From Eurosta solidaginis (taxonomy: Eukaryota > Arthropoda > Insecta > Diptera > Tephritidae): a stretch of DNA of 64,000 nt. The notes beneath the pieces were generated by a model. The model worked only from the letters and a program-made list of their open reading frames with translations, was not told the origin of the DNA and made no database searches. The position numbers were made by a program, and so were the translations under genes. Of this stretch, positions 23,966-35,311 are shown one piece after another. The stretch covers positions 181,073,596-181,137,595 of the forward strand of contig NC_090321.1 of the NCBI RefSeq assembly GCF_040869045.1. Direction: 5' to 3'. Position 1 is the first letter of the stretch. Each line of letters starts with the position of its first letter.

Positions 23966-24110
23966 GCATTTTTTTAAGCGTATGTGAAGCCAATGGCAGC
24001 TGCTCAAGGATGGTGCCTGGACGAAAAGAGCTTTCATGCATTTTGCTTTCTTCGTTTTCCTGATGAAAAAGAGCTATATTCACAAAAATTCTCAAGCGAC
24101 CTTGTAATGA

Positions 24111-24672
24111 CAACAAGTAAAGGTGTCAAGTTCGGATGTAACCGAACATTATATACTCAGCGTGAACTTGAATTGTACATTTCATTTCAGATAAATTACT
24201 TTTCTACATAAAACCTGTCACCGCCTGTTTAAAAAAAATGTCTCCCCATTTCCTCTTAAAATAAAACTTCATAAGTGAAATATCATTGATTTAAAACTAT
24301 TTTTTGCTAATTTATAGCTTATTATTCTAGTCTATGAACCTTTTAAATTTGTTTTATATCTAAGTTGCCGTGGTCTTTAACCGATCCCGTCCATTTTTAG
24401 TAGACAAATTTTCCGCTATAAGGAAAATATGTGTCCACAATTTCATTACGATAACCTAGTGTACCAAATTTGGTGAAGATATCTCAATATTTACTCAAGC
24501 TATCGCGCTAACGGACGGACGGACGGACATGGCTCAATCAAATTTATTTTCGATACTGATGATTTTGATATACGGACGTCTATACCTATCTCGATTCCTT
24601 TATATCTGTACAACCAACCGTTATCCAATCAAAGTTAATATACTCTGTGTAAAGCACGCTGAGTATAAAAAG
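24111..24672 (+). mobile_element. GTAACCGAACATT repeat, copy D (short)
   Basis: The head (CAACAAGTAAAGGTGTCAAG...GTAACCGAACATTATATACT) and tail (CACGCTGAGTATAAAA) are both present, but the copy is only about 560 bp because most of the middle is deleted. The ACGGACGGACGGACGGACAT tract lies at 24512-24531. Confidence 0.85.
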
Positions 24673-24983
24673 GCCGAACAGTCCTGCTGGGTAAACTATA
24701 TACAGGTGTTACCGTAGAACTGTCAACCAGGGGCAAAAATTTAAAGTTTTGCCTAGGATAATGTAAAAGACGTCAATCCACATGCCGCGTCTTCTTAGGC
24801 ACAATATATCGGACCAATTTGTTGGCTGATTTAGAAGATATTATTTGTTAATCAACTATACTTTTAATCTCTAACCTACTATACTTAAAATCTTTGTTTA
24901 GGTTAAGGTTCAACAAATTGAACTTAGTATTGCAATATAGCTTGGGCACAAATAAGATCACCGATACATACATACGGGTTTGT

Positions 24984-25147
24984 AACGAAATCCTGTTTTT
25001 GCAAAATCCCGAAAGCAAAATCCTGCTTTTTAAAATCCTGTTTTTTTAAATCCTGCTTTTTTAAGATCCTGCTTTTTTAAGATCCTGCTTTTTAAAATCC
25101 TGATTTTTTAAAATTCTGCTTCTCAGAATCCCGAATTAGAAAATTCT
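24984..25147 (+). repeat. Minisatellite of ATCCTGCTTTTTAA units
   Basis: About nine diverged tandem copies of a 16-19 bp unit, AAATCCTGCTTTTTTA, run from 24984 to 25147. The array ends directly at the palindrome at 25148. Confidence 0.9.
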
Positions 25148-25263
25148 GTATTTAAATGTAATATAAACAATGTTAAAGTGGACATGTCCTTACTTTGAAA
25201 AGTGCGCACTTTTCAAAATAATGACATGTCCAATTTAACATTTTTTATATTACATTTAAATAC
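25148..25263. repeat. 116-bp palindrome
   Basis: GTATTTAAATGTAATATA at the left is mirrored by TATATTACATTTAAATAC at the right, and the arms meet at AAGTGCGCACTT with its centre at 25205/25206. Only a few mismatches occur in 58-bp arms and there is practically no spacer. It would extrude a cruciform or a near-perfect RNA hairpin. Confidence 0.95.
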
Positions 25264-25282
25264 AACACTGTGTACACATTAT

Positions 25283-27640
25283 TTTTATACTCAGTTGAGC
25301 AGAGCTCACAGAGTATATTAACTTTGATTGGATAACGGTTGGTTGTACAGGTATAAAGGAATCGAGATAGATATAGACTTCCATATATCAAAATCATCAG
25401 GATCGAAAAAAAATTTGATTGAGCCATGTCCGTCCGTCCGTTAACACGATAACTTGAGTAAATTTTGAGGTATCTTGATGAAATTTGGTATGTAGGTTCC
25501 TGAGCACTCATCTCAGACCGCTATTTAAAATGAACGATATCGGACTATAACCACGCTCACTTTTTCGATATCGAAAATTTCGAAAAACCGAAAAAGTACA
25601 ATAATTCATTACCAAAGACAGATCAAGCGATGAAATTTGGTAGGTGAGTTGAACTTATGACGCAGAATTTAAAATTAGTAAAATTTTGGACAATGGGCGT
25701 GGCATTGCCCACTTTTAAAAGAAGGTAATTTAAAATTTTGCAAGCTGTAATTTGGCAGTCGTTGAAGATATCATGATGAAATTTAGCAGGAACGTTACTC
25801 ATATTACTATATGTACGCTTAATAAAAATTAGCAAAATCGGAGAAGGACCACGCCCACTTTAAAAAAAAAAATTTTTAAGTAAAATTTTAACAAAAAATT
25901 GTATATCTTTACAGTATATAAGTAAATTATGTCAAAATTTAACTCCAGTAATGATATGGTGCAACAAAATACAAAAATAAAAGAAAATTTCAAAATGGAC
26001 GTGGCTCCGCCCTTTTTCTAATTTGTCTAGGATACTTTTAATGCCATAAGTCGAACAAAAATTTACCAATCCTTTTGAAATTTGGTAGGGGTATAGATTT
26101 TATGACGTTAACTGTTTTCTGTGAAAATGGGCGAAATCGGTTGAAGCCACGCCCAGTTATTATACACGGTCGTCCGTCTGTCCTTCCGCATGGCCGTTAA
26201 CACGATAACTACAGCAAAAATCGACATATCTTTACTGAACTTAGTTCACATACTTATCTGAACGCACTTTATCTTGGTATAAAAAATGAACGAAATCCGG
26301 CTATGACCACGCCCACTTTTTCGATATCAAAAATTACGAAAAATGAAAAAAATGCCATAATTCTATACCAAATACGAAAAAGGGATGAAACATGGTAATT
26401 GGATTGGTTTATTGACGCGAAATATAACTTTGGAAAAAACTTTGTAAAATGGTTGTGACACCTACCATATTAAGTAGAAGAAAATGAAAAAGTTCTGCAG
26501 GGCGAAATAAAAAACCCTTGAAATCTTTGCAGGTATTACATATATAAATAAATTAGCGGTATCCAACAGATGATGTTCTGGGTCACCCTGGTCCACATTT
26601 TGGGCGATATCTGGAAAACGCCTTCACATTTACAACTACCACCGCTCCCTTTTAAAACTCACATTCTAGAGTCACCCCTGGTCCACCTTTATGGCGATAT
26701 CTCGAAAAGGCGACCACCTATAGAACTAAGGCCCACTTCCTTTTAAAATACTCATTAATACCTTTAATTTGATACCCATATCGTACAAACAAATTCTAGG
26801 GTCACCCCTGGTCCACCTTTATGGCGATATCTCGAAACGGCGACCACCTATACAACTACCACCACTACCTTTTAAAACCCTCATTAATACCTTTAATTTG
26901 ATACCCATATTGTACAAACGCATTCTAGAGTCACCCCTGGTCCACCTTTATGGCGATATCTCGAAAAGGCGATCACCTATACAACTACCACCTCTCCCTT
27001 TTAAAACCCTCATTAATACCTTTAATTTGATACTCATATCGTACAAACAAATTCTAGGGTCACCCCTGGTCCACCTTTATGGAGATATCTCGAAACGGCG
27101 ACCACCTATACAACTACCACCACTACCTTTTAAAACCCTCATTAATACCTTTAATTTGATACCCATATTGTACAAACGCATTCTAGAGTCACCCCTGGTC
27201 CACCTTTATGGCGATATCTCGAAAAGGCGACCACCTATACAACTACCACCACTCCCTTTTAAAACCCTCATTAATACCTTTAATTTGATACCCATATCGT
27301 ACAAACAAATTCTAGGGTCACCCCTGGTCCACCTTTATGGAGATATCTCGAAACGGCGACCACCTATACAACTACCACTCCCTTTTAAAACCCTCATTAA
27401 TACCTTTAATTTGATACCCATATTGTACAAACGCATTCTAGAGTCACCCCTGGTCCACCTTTATGGCGATATCTCGAAAGGGCGACCACCTATACAACTA
27501 CCACCACTCCCTTTTAAAACCCTCATTAATACCTTTAATTTGATACCCATATCGTACAAACAAATTCTAGGGTCACCTCTGGTCCACCTTTATGGAGATA
27601 TCTCGAAACGGCGTCCACCTATGGAACATAAATAAGCTCC
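25283..27640 (-). mobile_element. GTAACCGAACATT repeat, copy E (head missing)
   Basis: Reverse orientation. The tail lies at 25283 (TTTTATACTCAGTTGAGCAG). GGGCGTGG-type boxes occur at 25551(-), 25695(+), 25849(-), 25997(+), 26147(-) and 26307(-). A tandem array of about 129-bp units occupies 26640-27620, and the head is lost near 27640. It faces copy F across about 160 bp, forming a large inverted repeat. Confidence 0.85.
26640..27625 (-). repeat. Tandem 129-bp repeat inside copy E
   Basis: About seven units with TGATACCCATATCGTACAAA, GGTCACCCCTGGTCCACCTT and ATGGCGATATCTCGAAA. Because units here are close to 129 bp, a multiple of three, one plus-strand frame stays open for 288 codons (26769-27635) as a repeated 43-residue peptide. 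I regard this as a by-product of the array rather than a gene. Two unit types (CGCATTCTAGAG and CAAATTCTAGGG) alternate, pointing to a dimeric higher-order unit. Confidence 0.9.
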
Positions 27641-28202
27641 TTTTTTAAATTTTATACGAGTTTATAAAATTGTGAGGTATTTTCACCTACAATGACTTTT
27701 AGTCTACGATGTATAACGGTATTTCTTTCCAGCAATTCGTCAATGAACATGTGTACATACATACATATGTATGTTCATATGGGTGGAATAATAAAATAAG
27801 CAAGTAAGGAAGGTTAAGTTCGGGTGTAACCGAACATTACATACTCAGTTGAGAGCTATGGTGACAACATAAGGGAAAATAACCATGTAGGAAAATGAAC
27901 CGAGGGAAACCCTGGAATGTGTTTGTATGACATGTGTATCAAATGAAAGGCATTAAAGAGTATTTTATGAGGGAGTGGGCCATAGTTCTATAGGTGGACG
28001 CCATTTAGGGATATCGCCACAAAGGTGGATCAGGGTTGACTCTAGAATTTGTTTGTACGATATGGGTATCAAATGAAAGGTGTTAATGAGTATTTTAAAA
28101 GGGAGTAATCCTTAGTTCCATAGGTGGACGCCGTTTCGAGATATCTCCATAAAGGTGACCCTAGAATTTGTTTGTACAATATGGGTATCAAATTAAAGGT
28201 AT

Positions 28203-28822
28203 TGTAACGAATTTACTTGCAATCCTTTTATTTGCAACCCTCTGCTAAGTTCGAATCACTAAACTGTTGAATAAATAACTCCAATGTATAATAATGCAAA
28301 ATGGCCTTTATTAAAGTACTTCACAATAACACTCAAACTGTGCAACTAATAGCTTGCTTGATAACCAAACTGATTGATAGCTCAAATGAAACTCTACTAT
28401 TGGCCGCCAGATTACGAATCGAAACTGACTATAGCGCCTCTACCGCTGATGCTTTTATACTCTATGATTTCCTCGTGGCATCTTCTAAGCGCTTCCAGAA
28501 TTTTGCTTAGTTAGTTATAAATTTCTCAGCTACAACTACAGATGTATAGTTTTTATAGCTTCTCTCATACCCCATGCGCTTGTATGTGTGAGCGACACTT
28601 CCCCAATCACAATTGCATACCTTTAGGAGCATTTCAGATAAGTTATCAGCATGTGCTTGTGCGTTGCTTCTCAGCTGCGTATACGTACATATGTGTAGAC
28701 ATAATGATTGATTCGTTTATGTAGATACAAGTGACTGTCTGCTTTATTGTTGTTGTGACTTCATTTACTTAGCATCAGGCTAGGGATGTGAGTATCACTT
28801 AGTGTCACTCATGATCGTCACA
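28203..28822 (-). repeat. 3' LTR (620 bp)
   Basis: A direct copy of 31126-31749 with scattered differences and a few small indels. Read on the minus strand it contains AATAAAGGCC as a poly(A) signal candidate and ends ATTCGTTACA. Short open frames over it are not genes. Confidence 0.95.
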
Positions 28823-28948
28823 CTGCCCTCCACCTAAGTCTGATCGTCCCGATCAGACAAATCTCCCGATCTAAATGCCGCTAGCATCTCCAAATGTACC
28901 ACTCTTCTACTCCGTGGTTTCCCATTGCTTTGTATGCGGTAGATGGTA

Positions 28949-29632
28949 TCACTGATCTTCACAACCTTGTACGGGCCTTCCCAACTGGTGAGGGTTGTAT
29001 AGCAGTACCAAATCTCCCTCCCGGAAACCTTCCGAATTATTTTCCTTGTCGTACCTGTGTTTCATCTTAGTACTCATTATCCTGGATCGTTCCATCGCAC
29101 TCTGTTGCTTGGCCAATGAAGAACTACTTCGCAGAGCTTGATCTGGACGGATTGACTTTGCATCATCAGTATCGTCTTGACGTTTCACAACAGTAGTGCG
29201 CGCTGGCTTGAAACCACCCTTGCATTTTTTCTGGAAAATTCTTTCAGTCGTTTTAGTGCGTCCATTAGGGTTTGTCAATGCCGGTCTTTTTCTCGCAGGT
29301 ACTTTTAATTTCGCTTTATTTGGCCCATTCGATCCATCAACTTTTTCTTTTGACTTTCGTGGCCTTTGTCGAGTATTTTCCACCATTACTCGATTACTAC
29401 TGAACCCTTTCTCCAACTTGAAGTTAAGTGGTATATCCTGGTTCTTATACTGCATAATCCTTCTCTGCATATCGATCCTAATGTCATAGTCAACTAAGAA
29501 ATCCACTCCCAATATGACTTCATCAACGATCTCTGCCACAACGAATTTGTGTAGAACCATGACCTCCCCAATTAAAACTTCACATACCACTTCTCTCTGG
29601 ACTTGGTTATACTCACCAGTAATCGTACGCAA
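28949..29632 (-). pseudogene. pol remnant: protease end fused to integrase end
   Basis: The minus-strand frame begins after two in-frame stops that follow the protease motif. Its first part (EVILGVDFLVDYDIRID) is the second half of a retropepsin. After a Lys-rich linker it jumps to SAMERSRIMSTKMKHRYDKE and FREGDLVLLYNPHQLGR, the C-terminal region of a Ty3-type integrase. The whole RT-RNase H-integrase core between them is missing, so this is a deletion junction. It ends at GCEDQ before the polypurine tract. Confidence 0.85.
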
Positions 29633-29677
29633 TCTTGCTCCAGGTTATGGCTTTACTTTCCTGTTGACCAAATCAGA

Positions 29678-29974
29678 TCAGATCAAGGAATGAGATGCTC
29701 CCGTATCTACAGTCAGTACACGCTCCTTGCCATCTACATTTCCTTTGACGGTAAGACTGCTCGATTTCCTTCCAGTTTGCGAGATAGGTATCACACGACA
29801 TTCAATAGCTGGGGCAAGTTCTCGATCTTTACATTTGACTCGCTCTTGTTCATCTCCTCCAGCTATGCGTTTACGACCAGCCAAGTTGGAACTACCATGA
29901 CCGGTGCTGCAATGACGTGCAATGTGACTTGGGTTACCGCACTTGAAACACTTCATAACTCCGTCATTGTTTTG
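29678..29974 (-). pseudogene. gag nucleocapsid and protease start
   Basis: KCFKCGNPSHIARHC is a CCHC zinc knuckle of the retroviral nucleocapsid type. Further on, VDTGASHSLI is the aspartic protease active site (D-T-G). It is in the same frame as the upstream gag and separated from it by a single TAA, and it runs into a TGA right after SHSLI. It is part of the dead element. Confidence 0.9.
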
Positions 29975-31066
29975 TTATAATCCCTTCAGTGCTTCCAAAA
30001 TTGTGTCTATCCAATCTGGTATTTCCACTTCCACGCGATGAGCTTTGTATGCGGGCTTACTCCAAAGTGACGCTGTTTCCTGAGTCAGTGCATGGGATAC
30101 CGTTTCAGCAAATGTTGGTTTTGGGTTCGCGTATGCGGCTCGCTTCGTTTCGACGTCCCGTATGCCGTTAATAAAGCTCTGAATCTTTACCCTTTCAGTG
30201 TATTCCACGGGTGCGTCCGCATTTGCAAGATGAGCCAATCTTTCAACATCCGATGCAAACTCCTGTAATGTCTCATTTGCTTTTTGGTAACGGTTTTGCA
30301 ACTCAATTTGGTATATCTGTTTTCTATGCTCGCTTCCATAACGTCTCTCGACAGCGGCCATCAATGCTTCATAGTTGTTCCGCTCTCCCTCGGGAATCGT
30401 CTGTAGGATTTCGGCTGCTGGCCCCTTCAATGCTACGAATAGAGCAGCAACTTTATCTTCAGCATTCCAGTTTTTCACTTCTGACGTCTTCTCAAATTGA
30501 AGCTTGAATACCTCGAAAGGAACAGAGCCGTGAAAAGATAGAGTTTTTACCTTCGGATTGCTCGCTGGAACAGCTGGGCGATTTAGTTGTAACTGTTGCA
30601 TAAGACCTTTCCACGCTTCTATCTCGGCATCAATTTTGTCCTCGAGTTGTAAAATTTTTGCATCCTGCTCTTCCAGTTTCGCAAAGAGCTGCGATGATAC
30701 CTGTTCCGAAATTTGTGTCGACATTCCAGATATACGTGCCTCTTGCGCTTCCAGTTGAGATGACATATGCGACGCCATTTCTGAAATGCGTGCCTCCTGT
30801 GACTCCAGCTGAGATGCCATTGTCGATGTTTGTACAGATATTGTGCTCGTCACTGTCTGCGGTGTTTCGTTTTTGTCTTCCATTTTTGTTGTTGTTTTGT
30901 CGCTATCATAATGAAAGACATACTCCTCAGCATTGTAGATTCCTTCAAATACCATAGCTACACTTAGTCGTTTTCGTAGCTGGGATTTATCGCCAGAAGA
31001 AGCCAATCCACGAACTTCCAACTCCTCCTTCAGTTGCTGGATCGTCAATTCACTCAACTTTGCCAT
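29975..31066 (-). CDS. gag-like protein of the LTR element
   Basis: A 363-residue open frame from ATG at 31066; the frame can be extended to 31072 only through TTG. The N-terminus (LSELTIQQLKEELEVRGL...LRKRL) looks like a SAP-type helix-extension-helix. Heptad-like MASQLESQEARISEM repeats predict a coiled coil at residues about 85-165. A capsid-like gag region follows (LQFEKTSEVKNWNAEDKVAA, YEALMAAVERRYG, LQEFASDVERLAHLA). It would form the particle core of the retrotransposon. The TAA at its end lies in frame with the zinc knuckle, so the stop probably truncates a longer gag. Confidence 0.85.
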   Translation of the reverse strand: MAKLSELTIQQLKEELEVRGLASSGDKSQLRKRLSVAMVFEGIYNAEEYVFHYDSDKTTTKMEDKNETPQTVTSTISVQTSTMASQLESQEARISEMASHMSSQLEAQEARISGMSTQISEQVSSQLFAKLEEQDAKILQLEDKIDAEIEAWKGLMQQLQLNRPAVPASNPKVKTLSFHGSVPFEVFKLQFEKTSEVKNWNAEDKVAALFVALKGPAAEILQTIPEGERNNYEALMAAVERRYGSEHRKQIYQIELQNRYQKANETLQEFASDVERLAHLANADAPVEYTERVKIQSFINGIRDVETKRAAYANPKPTFAETVSHALTQETASLWSKPAYKAHRVEVEIPDWIDTILEALKGL

Positions 31067-31125
31067 GTCCAAGTTGTATTCCCAATCTTCGGAATTTATT
31101 CAACAATTCCTCTTCTGACACCAAT

Positions 31126-31749
31126 TGTAACGAATTTACTTGCAATCCTTTTATTTGCAACCCTCTGCTAAGTTGGAATCACTAAACTGTTGAATAATTA
31201 ACTCCAATATGTAATAACACAAAATGGCCTTTATTAAAGTACTTCACAATAACACTCAAACTGTGCAACGAATAGCTTGCTTGATAACCAAACTGATAGC
31301 TAGCTCAAATGAAACTCTACTATTGCACGCCAGATTACGTCTTAATTGAAACTGACTATAGCGCCTCTACCGCTGATGCTTTTATACTCTATGATTTCCT
31401 TGTGGCATCTTCTAGGCGCTTCCAGAATTTTACTTAGTTAGTTATAAATTTCTCAGCTACAACTACAGATGTATAATTTTTATAGCTTCTCTCATACCCC
31501 ATGCGCTTGTATGTGTGAGCGACACTTCCCCAACCACAATTGCATACCTTTAGGAGCATTTCAGATAAGTTATCTGCATGTGCTTATGTGTTGCTTCTCA
31601 GCTGCGTATACGTACATATGTGTAGACATAATGATTGATTCGTTTATGTAGATACAAGTGACTGTCTGCTTTATTGTTGTTGTGACTTCATTTACTTAGC
31701 ATCAGACTAGGGATGTGAGTATCACTTAGTGTCACTCATGATCGTCACA
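31126..31749 (-). repeat. 5' LTR (624 bp)
   Basis: The partner of 28203-28822. It starts TGTAACGAATTTACTTGCAA and ends CATGATCGTCACA on the plus strand. Few differences separate the LTRs, so the insertion is fairly recent. It carries promoter and poly(A) functions of the element. Confidence 0.95.
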
Positions 31750-33893
31750 GTATTAATGAGGGTTTTAAAAGGGAGTGGTGGTAGTTGTATACGTGGTCGC
31801 CGTTTCGAGATATCTCCATAAAGGTGGACCAGGGGTGACCCTAGAATTTGCTTGTACGATATGGGTATCAAATTAAAGGTATTAATGAGGGTTTTAAAAG
31901 GGAGTGGTGGTAGTTGTATAGGTGGTCACCGTTTCGAGATATCGCCATAAAGGTGGACCAGGGGTGACTCTAGAATGCGTTTGTACAATATGGGTATCAA
32001 ACTAAAGGTATTAATGAGGGTTTTAAAAGGGTGGTGGTAGTTGTATAGGTGGTCACCGTTTCGAGATATCTCCATAAAGGTGGACCAGGGGTGACCCTAG
32101 AATTTGTTTGTACAATATGGGTATCAAAAGAAAGGTGTTAATGAGTATTTTAAAAGGGAGTGATCCTTAGTTCCATAGGTGGACACCGTTTCGCGATATC
32201 GCCATAAAGGTGGACCACGGGTGACCCTAGAATTTGTTTGTACGATATGGGTATCAAATTAAAGGTATTAATGAGTATTTTAAAAGGGTGTGGGCCTTAG
32301 TTCTATAGGTGGACGCCGTTTCGAAATATCGCCATAAAGGTGGACCAGGGGTGACTCTAGAATGTGTTTGTACGATATGGGTATGAAATTAAAAGTATTA
32401 ATGAGGGTTTTAAAAAGGAGTGGTGGTAGTTGTATAGGTGGTCGCCTTTTCGAGATATCGCCATAAAGGTGGAGCAGGGGTGACTCTTGAATGTGTTTGT
32501 ATGATATTGGTATCAAATTAAAGGTATTAATGAGAGTTTTAAAAGGGAGTGGTGGTAGTTGTATATGTGAAGGCGTTTCCAGATATCGACCAAAATGTGG
32601 ACCAGGGTGACCCAGAACATCATCTGTTGGATACCGCTAATTTATTTATATATGTAATACCTGCAAAGATCTCAAGGGTTTTTATTTCGCCCTGCAGAAC
32701 TTTTTCATTTTCTTCTACTTAATATGGTAGGTGTCACAACCATTTTACAAAGTTTTTTCCAAAGTTATTATATTTCGCGTCAATAAACCAATCCAATTAC
32801 CATGTTTCATCCCTTTTTCGCATTTGGTATAGAATTATGACATTTTTTTCATTTTTCGTAATTTTCGATATCGAAAAAGTGGGCGTGGTCATAGTAGGAT
32901 TTCGTTCATTTTTTATACCAAGATAAAGTGCGTTCAGATAAGTATGTGAACTAAGTTCAGTAAAGATATGTCGATTTTTGCTGTAGTTATCGCGTTAACG
33001 GCCATGCGGAAGGACAGACGGACGACCGTGTCAACCTATTTCGCCCATTTTCACAGAAAACAGTTAACGTCATAAAATCTATGCCCCTACAAAATTTCAA
33101 AATGATTGGTAAATTTTTGTTCGACTTATGGCATTAAAAGTATCCTAGACAAATTAAATGAAAAAGGGCGGAGCCACGCCCATTTTGAAATTTTCTTTTA
33201 TTTTTGTATTTTGTTGCACCATATCATTACTGGAGTTGAATGTTGACATAATTTAGTTATATACTGTAAAGATATTAAATTTTTGTTAAAATTTTACTTA
33301 AAAAAAATTTTTTTTTAAAAGTGGGCGTGGTCCTTCTCCGATTTTGCTTATTTTTATTAAGCGTACATTTAGTAATAGGAGTAACGTTCCTGCTAAATTT
33401 CATCATGATATCTTCAACGACTGCCAAATTACAGCTTGCAAAAGTTTTAAATTACCTTATTTTAAAAGTGGGCGGTGCCACGCCCATTGTCCAAAATTTT
33501 ACTAATTTTCAATTCTGCGTCTGCGTCATAAGTTCAACTCACCTACCAAATTTCATCGCTTTATCTTACTTTGGTAATGAATTATTGTAATTTTTCGGTT
33601 TTTCGAAATTTTCGATATCGAAAAAGTGGGCGTGGTTATAGTCCGATATCGTTCATTTTAAATATCGATCTGAGATGAGTGCTCAGGAACCTACATACCA
33701 AATTTCATCAAGATACCACACAATTTACTCAAGTTATCGTGTTAACGGACGGACGGACGGACATGGCTCAATCAAATTTTTTTTCGATCCTGATGATTTT
33801 GATATATGGAAGTCTATATCTATCTCGATTCCTTTATACCTGTGCAACCAACCGTTATGCAATCAATCTGCTCAACTGAGTATAAAAAAAAAA

Positions 33894-34249
33894 TATCGGC
33901 CCACTCCGGGATTAGTGGGGATGATTGCAGAATTGATTGAAATTTTTTATGAGAAAAAAAAATGGCGAAATTCGAAAAATCTCGAAAAACTGAAAAGTAC
34001 ATTTAAAAACAAATTAAAAAAAAAAAGATCCCAAACGGTCAATTTTTGAAAAAGTTATAGCATTTTGAAAACAAAAACGGTGTTTTTTTTTTTAATTCAT
34101 AACTTTTTTTGAGTTAGAAGAAAAAATTTGAAAAAATTTGAAAAAATTCTGGAAAACGTCTTTCGTAAGCTAGAAAAAGAAGAAAAACTTTCAGCCAATT
34201 CTAAAGGGGTCGGGTTCAAAATTGGTCGAAATGGGATGGAATACCACAT
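33894..34249. other. A-rich low-complexity sequence
   Basis: Long A runs and repeated GAAAAAATTT words (34120-34150). No gene is recognised. Confidence 0.6.
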
Positions 34250-34436
34250 ATATCTGTAGTCCACGCCTCTCCCATAGCCATACGCGTGTGTATGTGTGAG
34301 GAACTACTTCGGCTGATGACTACATATTTGTGTGTGTGAGATATCTCTTCGTCGCCTTCTACATAAGAGTGGCTGCTCTATTGTTGTTGTGCATTTATTT
34401 AGTAGCAGTTAAGTGATGCTAATATTCGTCAAAATA
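34250..34436 (-). repeat. LTR fragment related to the solo LTR at 37169
   Basis: Contains, in reverse orientation, words of the 37169 LTR: GAATATTAGCATCACTTAAC, GTGCATTTATTTAGTAGCAG, and CCATACGCGTGTGTATGTGT. Only the U3-like half is present and no terminal TG...CA pair is complete. Confidence 0.7.
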
Positions 34437-35285
34437 CATTACGTTCTTTTAATAATGAACACCGCATTAAAATTTACGTGTTGCAACCTCAGATGTACGC
34501 ACTCTTTTTGTATTTCAAGTTTGAAAACATTCGCTTTAGCGGTGGTTTTACGTACAAAAATTAAAGCTTTCGATTTATTCTCGAGCACTACGATTTTGAT
34601 ACGTTTAGACAGAGTTTACAAACGAATATTTTTGTTGCTCATTATCGACAAATTCTCTTTTGGTGCTGCGCATTTCATTTACACACGGCAACTCTCTCTT
34701 CATGCAAATTTTTGGCATTTCCTTTAAATTTTTTTCTAAACAATTTTTTATTCTTTTAAAAATTTAAATGAAGCACGAAATATAAGTTATTTCAAATAAA
34801 AATCCAATATTAATTATTAAAATTCAAAACAAAGTAGCAGTTTAAAAATAAATATTGAAGAGGAAAGAATTTGTGAGAAGAAGAATGACAACGTGGAGCG
34901 AGTTACCGAGCACAGGCAACTCGGTGGTCGTCCGCTTTCCTCGTCACCCCCTCTTCTTTAAGTAACGAGTTCAAGCAAGAAAAGTATTTGTGTGTAAACA
35001 GCCACCTATTAATGGAATTTCCCTATTCGAATAGTTGGTTTGCATAATAATCGCAGCTCAACGTTAGACGGTAACGTACGTGATCGAAATTTGATTTCGT
35101 CAAGCGTTATACGTCACAAAAAAATTATTTTGGGTTTTTTTGCGAAAAGAGTGTAAAACGGGACGTTGGGTTTGGAACTTTTTTACAAAATGCAGTGAAG
35201 GCTGTTTACTATAATATGGACATTAGTGATGTTTGTGTGTGTGTGCTAACTTTGAGCGATCAGCTGTTAGTTCCTCTACTTGTTA
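34437..35285. other. No recognised gene
   Basis: A 104-codon plus-strand frame (34413-34727) shows no motif. 34870-34990 is GC-richer than its neighbours (GTGGAGCGAGTTACCGAGCA) and could be leader or LTR-like sequence, but termini were not found. Confidence 0.35.
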
Positions 35286-35311
35286 AAGGGCCTTTACATA
35301 GCCATAACTAG

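Larger units (their letters stand above)
28199..31753 (-). mobile_element. Internally deleted Ty3/mdg-like LTR retrotransposon
   Basis: The GTAT target duplication (28199-28202 and 31750-31753) flanks an element of 3,547 bp with two LTRs starting TGTAAC and ending GTCACA on the plus strand. On the minus strand the right LTR is the 5' LTR. Just inside it TGGTGTCAGAAG fits a tRNA primer-binding site, complementary to a tRNA end like CTTCTGACACCA (tRNA-Leu is my best guess). AGGTGGAGGGCAG just before the left LTR fits the polypurine tract. Reverse transcriptase, RNase H and most of integrase are deleted. In-frame stops break what remains. Confidence 0.95.
27801..33893 (+). mobile_element. GTAACCGAACATT repeat, copy F, split by an LTR element
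   Basis: The head (CAAGTAAGGAAGGTTAAGTT) is at 27801. The tandem 130-bp array starts at about 27900, is interrupted at 28203-31749 by an LTR retrotransposon, and resumes to about 32560. The box region follows (GGGCGTGG near 32880, 33324 and 33628), then GGACGGACGGACGGACAT at 33747 and the tail CTGAGTATAAAA at about 33886. Without the insertion it would be about 2.5 kb. Confidence 0.85.

Noticed and set aside
26769..27635. 288-codon plus-strand open frame as a real repeat protein
   Set aside because: It is produced entirely by the 129-bp tandem unit of a non-coding repeat, has no start context, and other arrays of the family are not open.
28301..28724. Two open frames at the LTR
   Set aside because: They lie wholly inside the LTR, and related frames recur in the other LTR at 31469.
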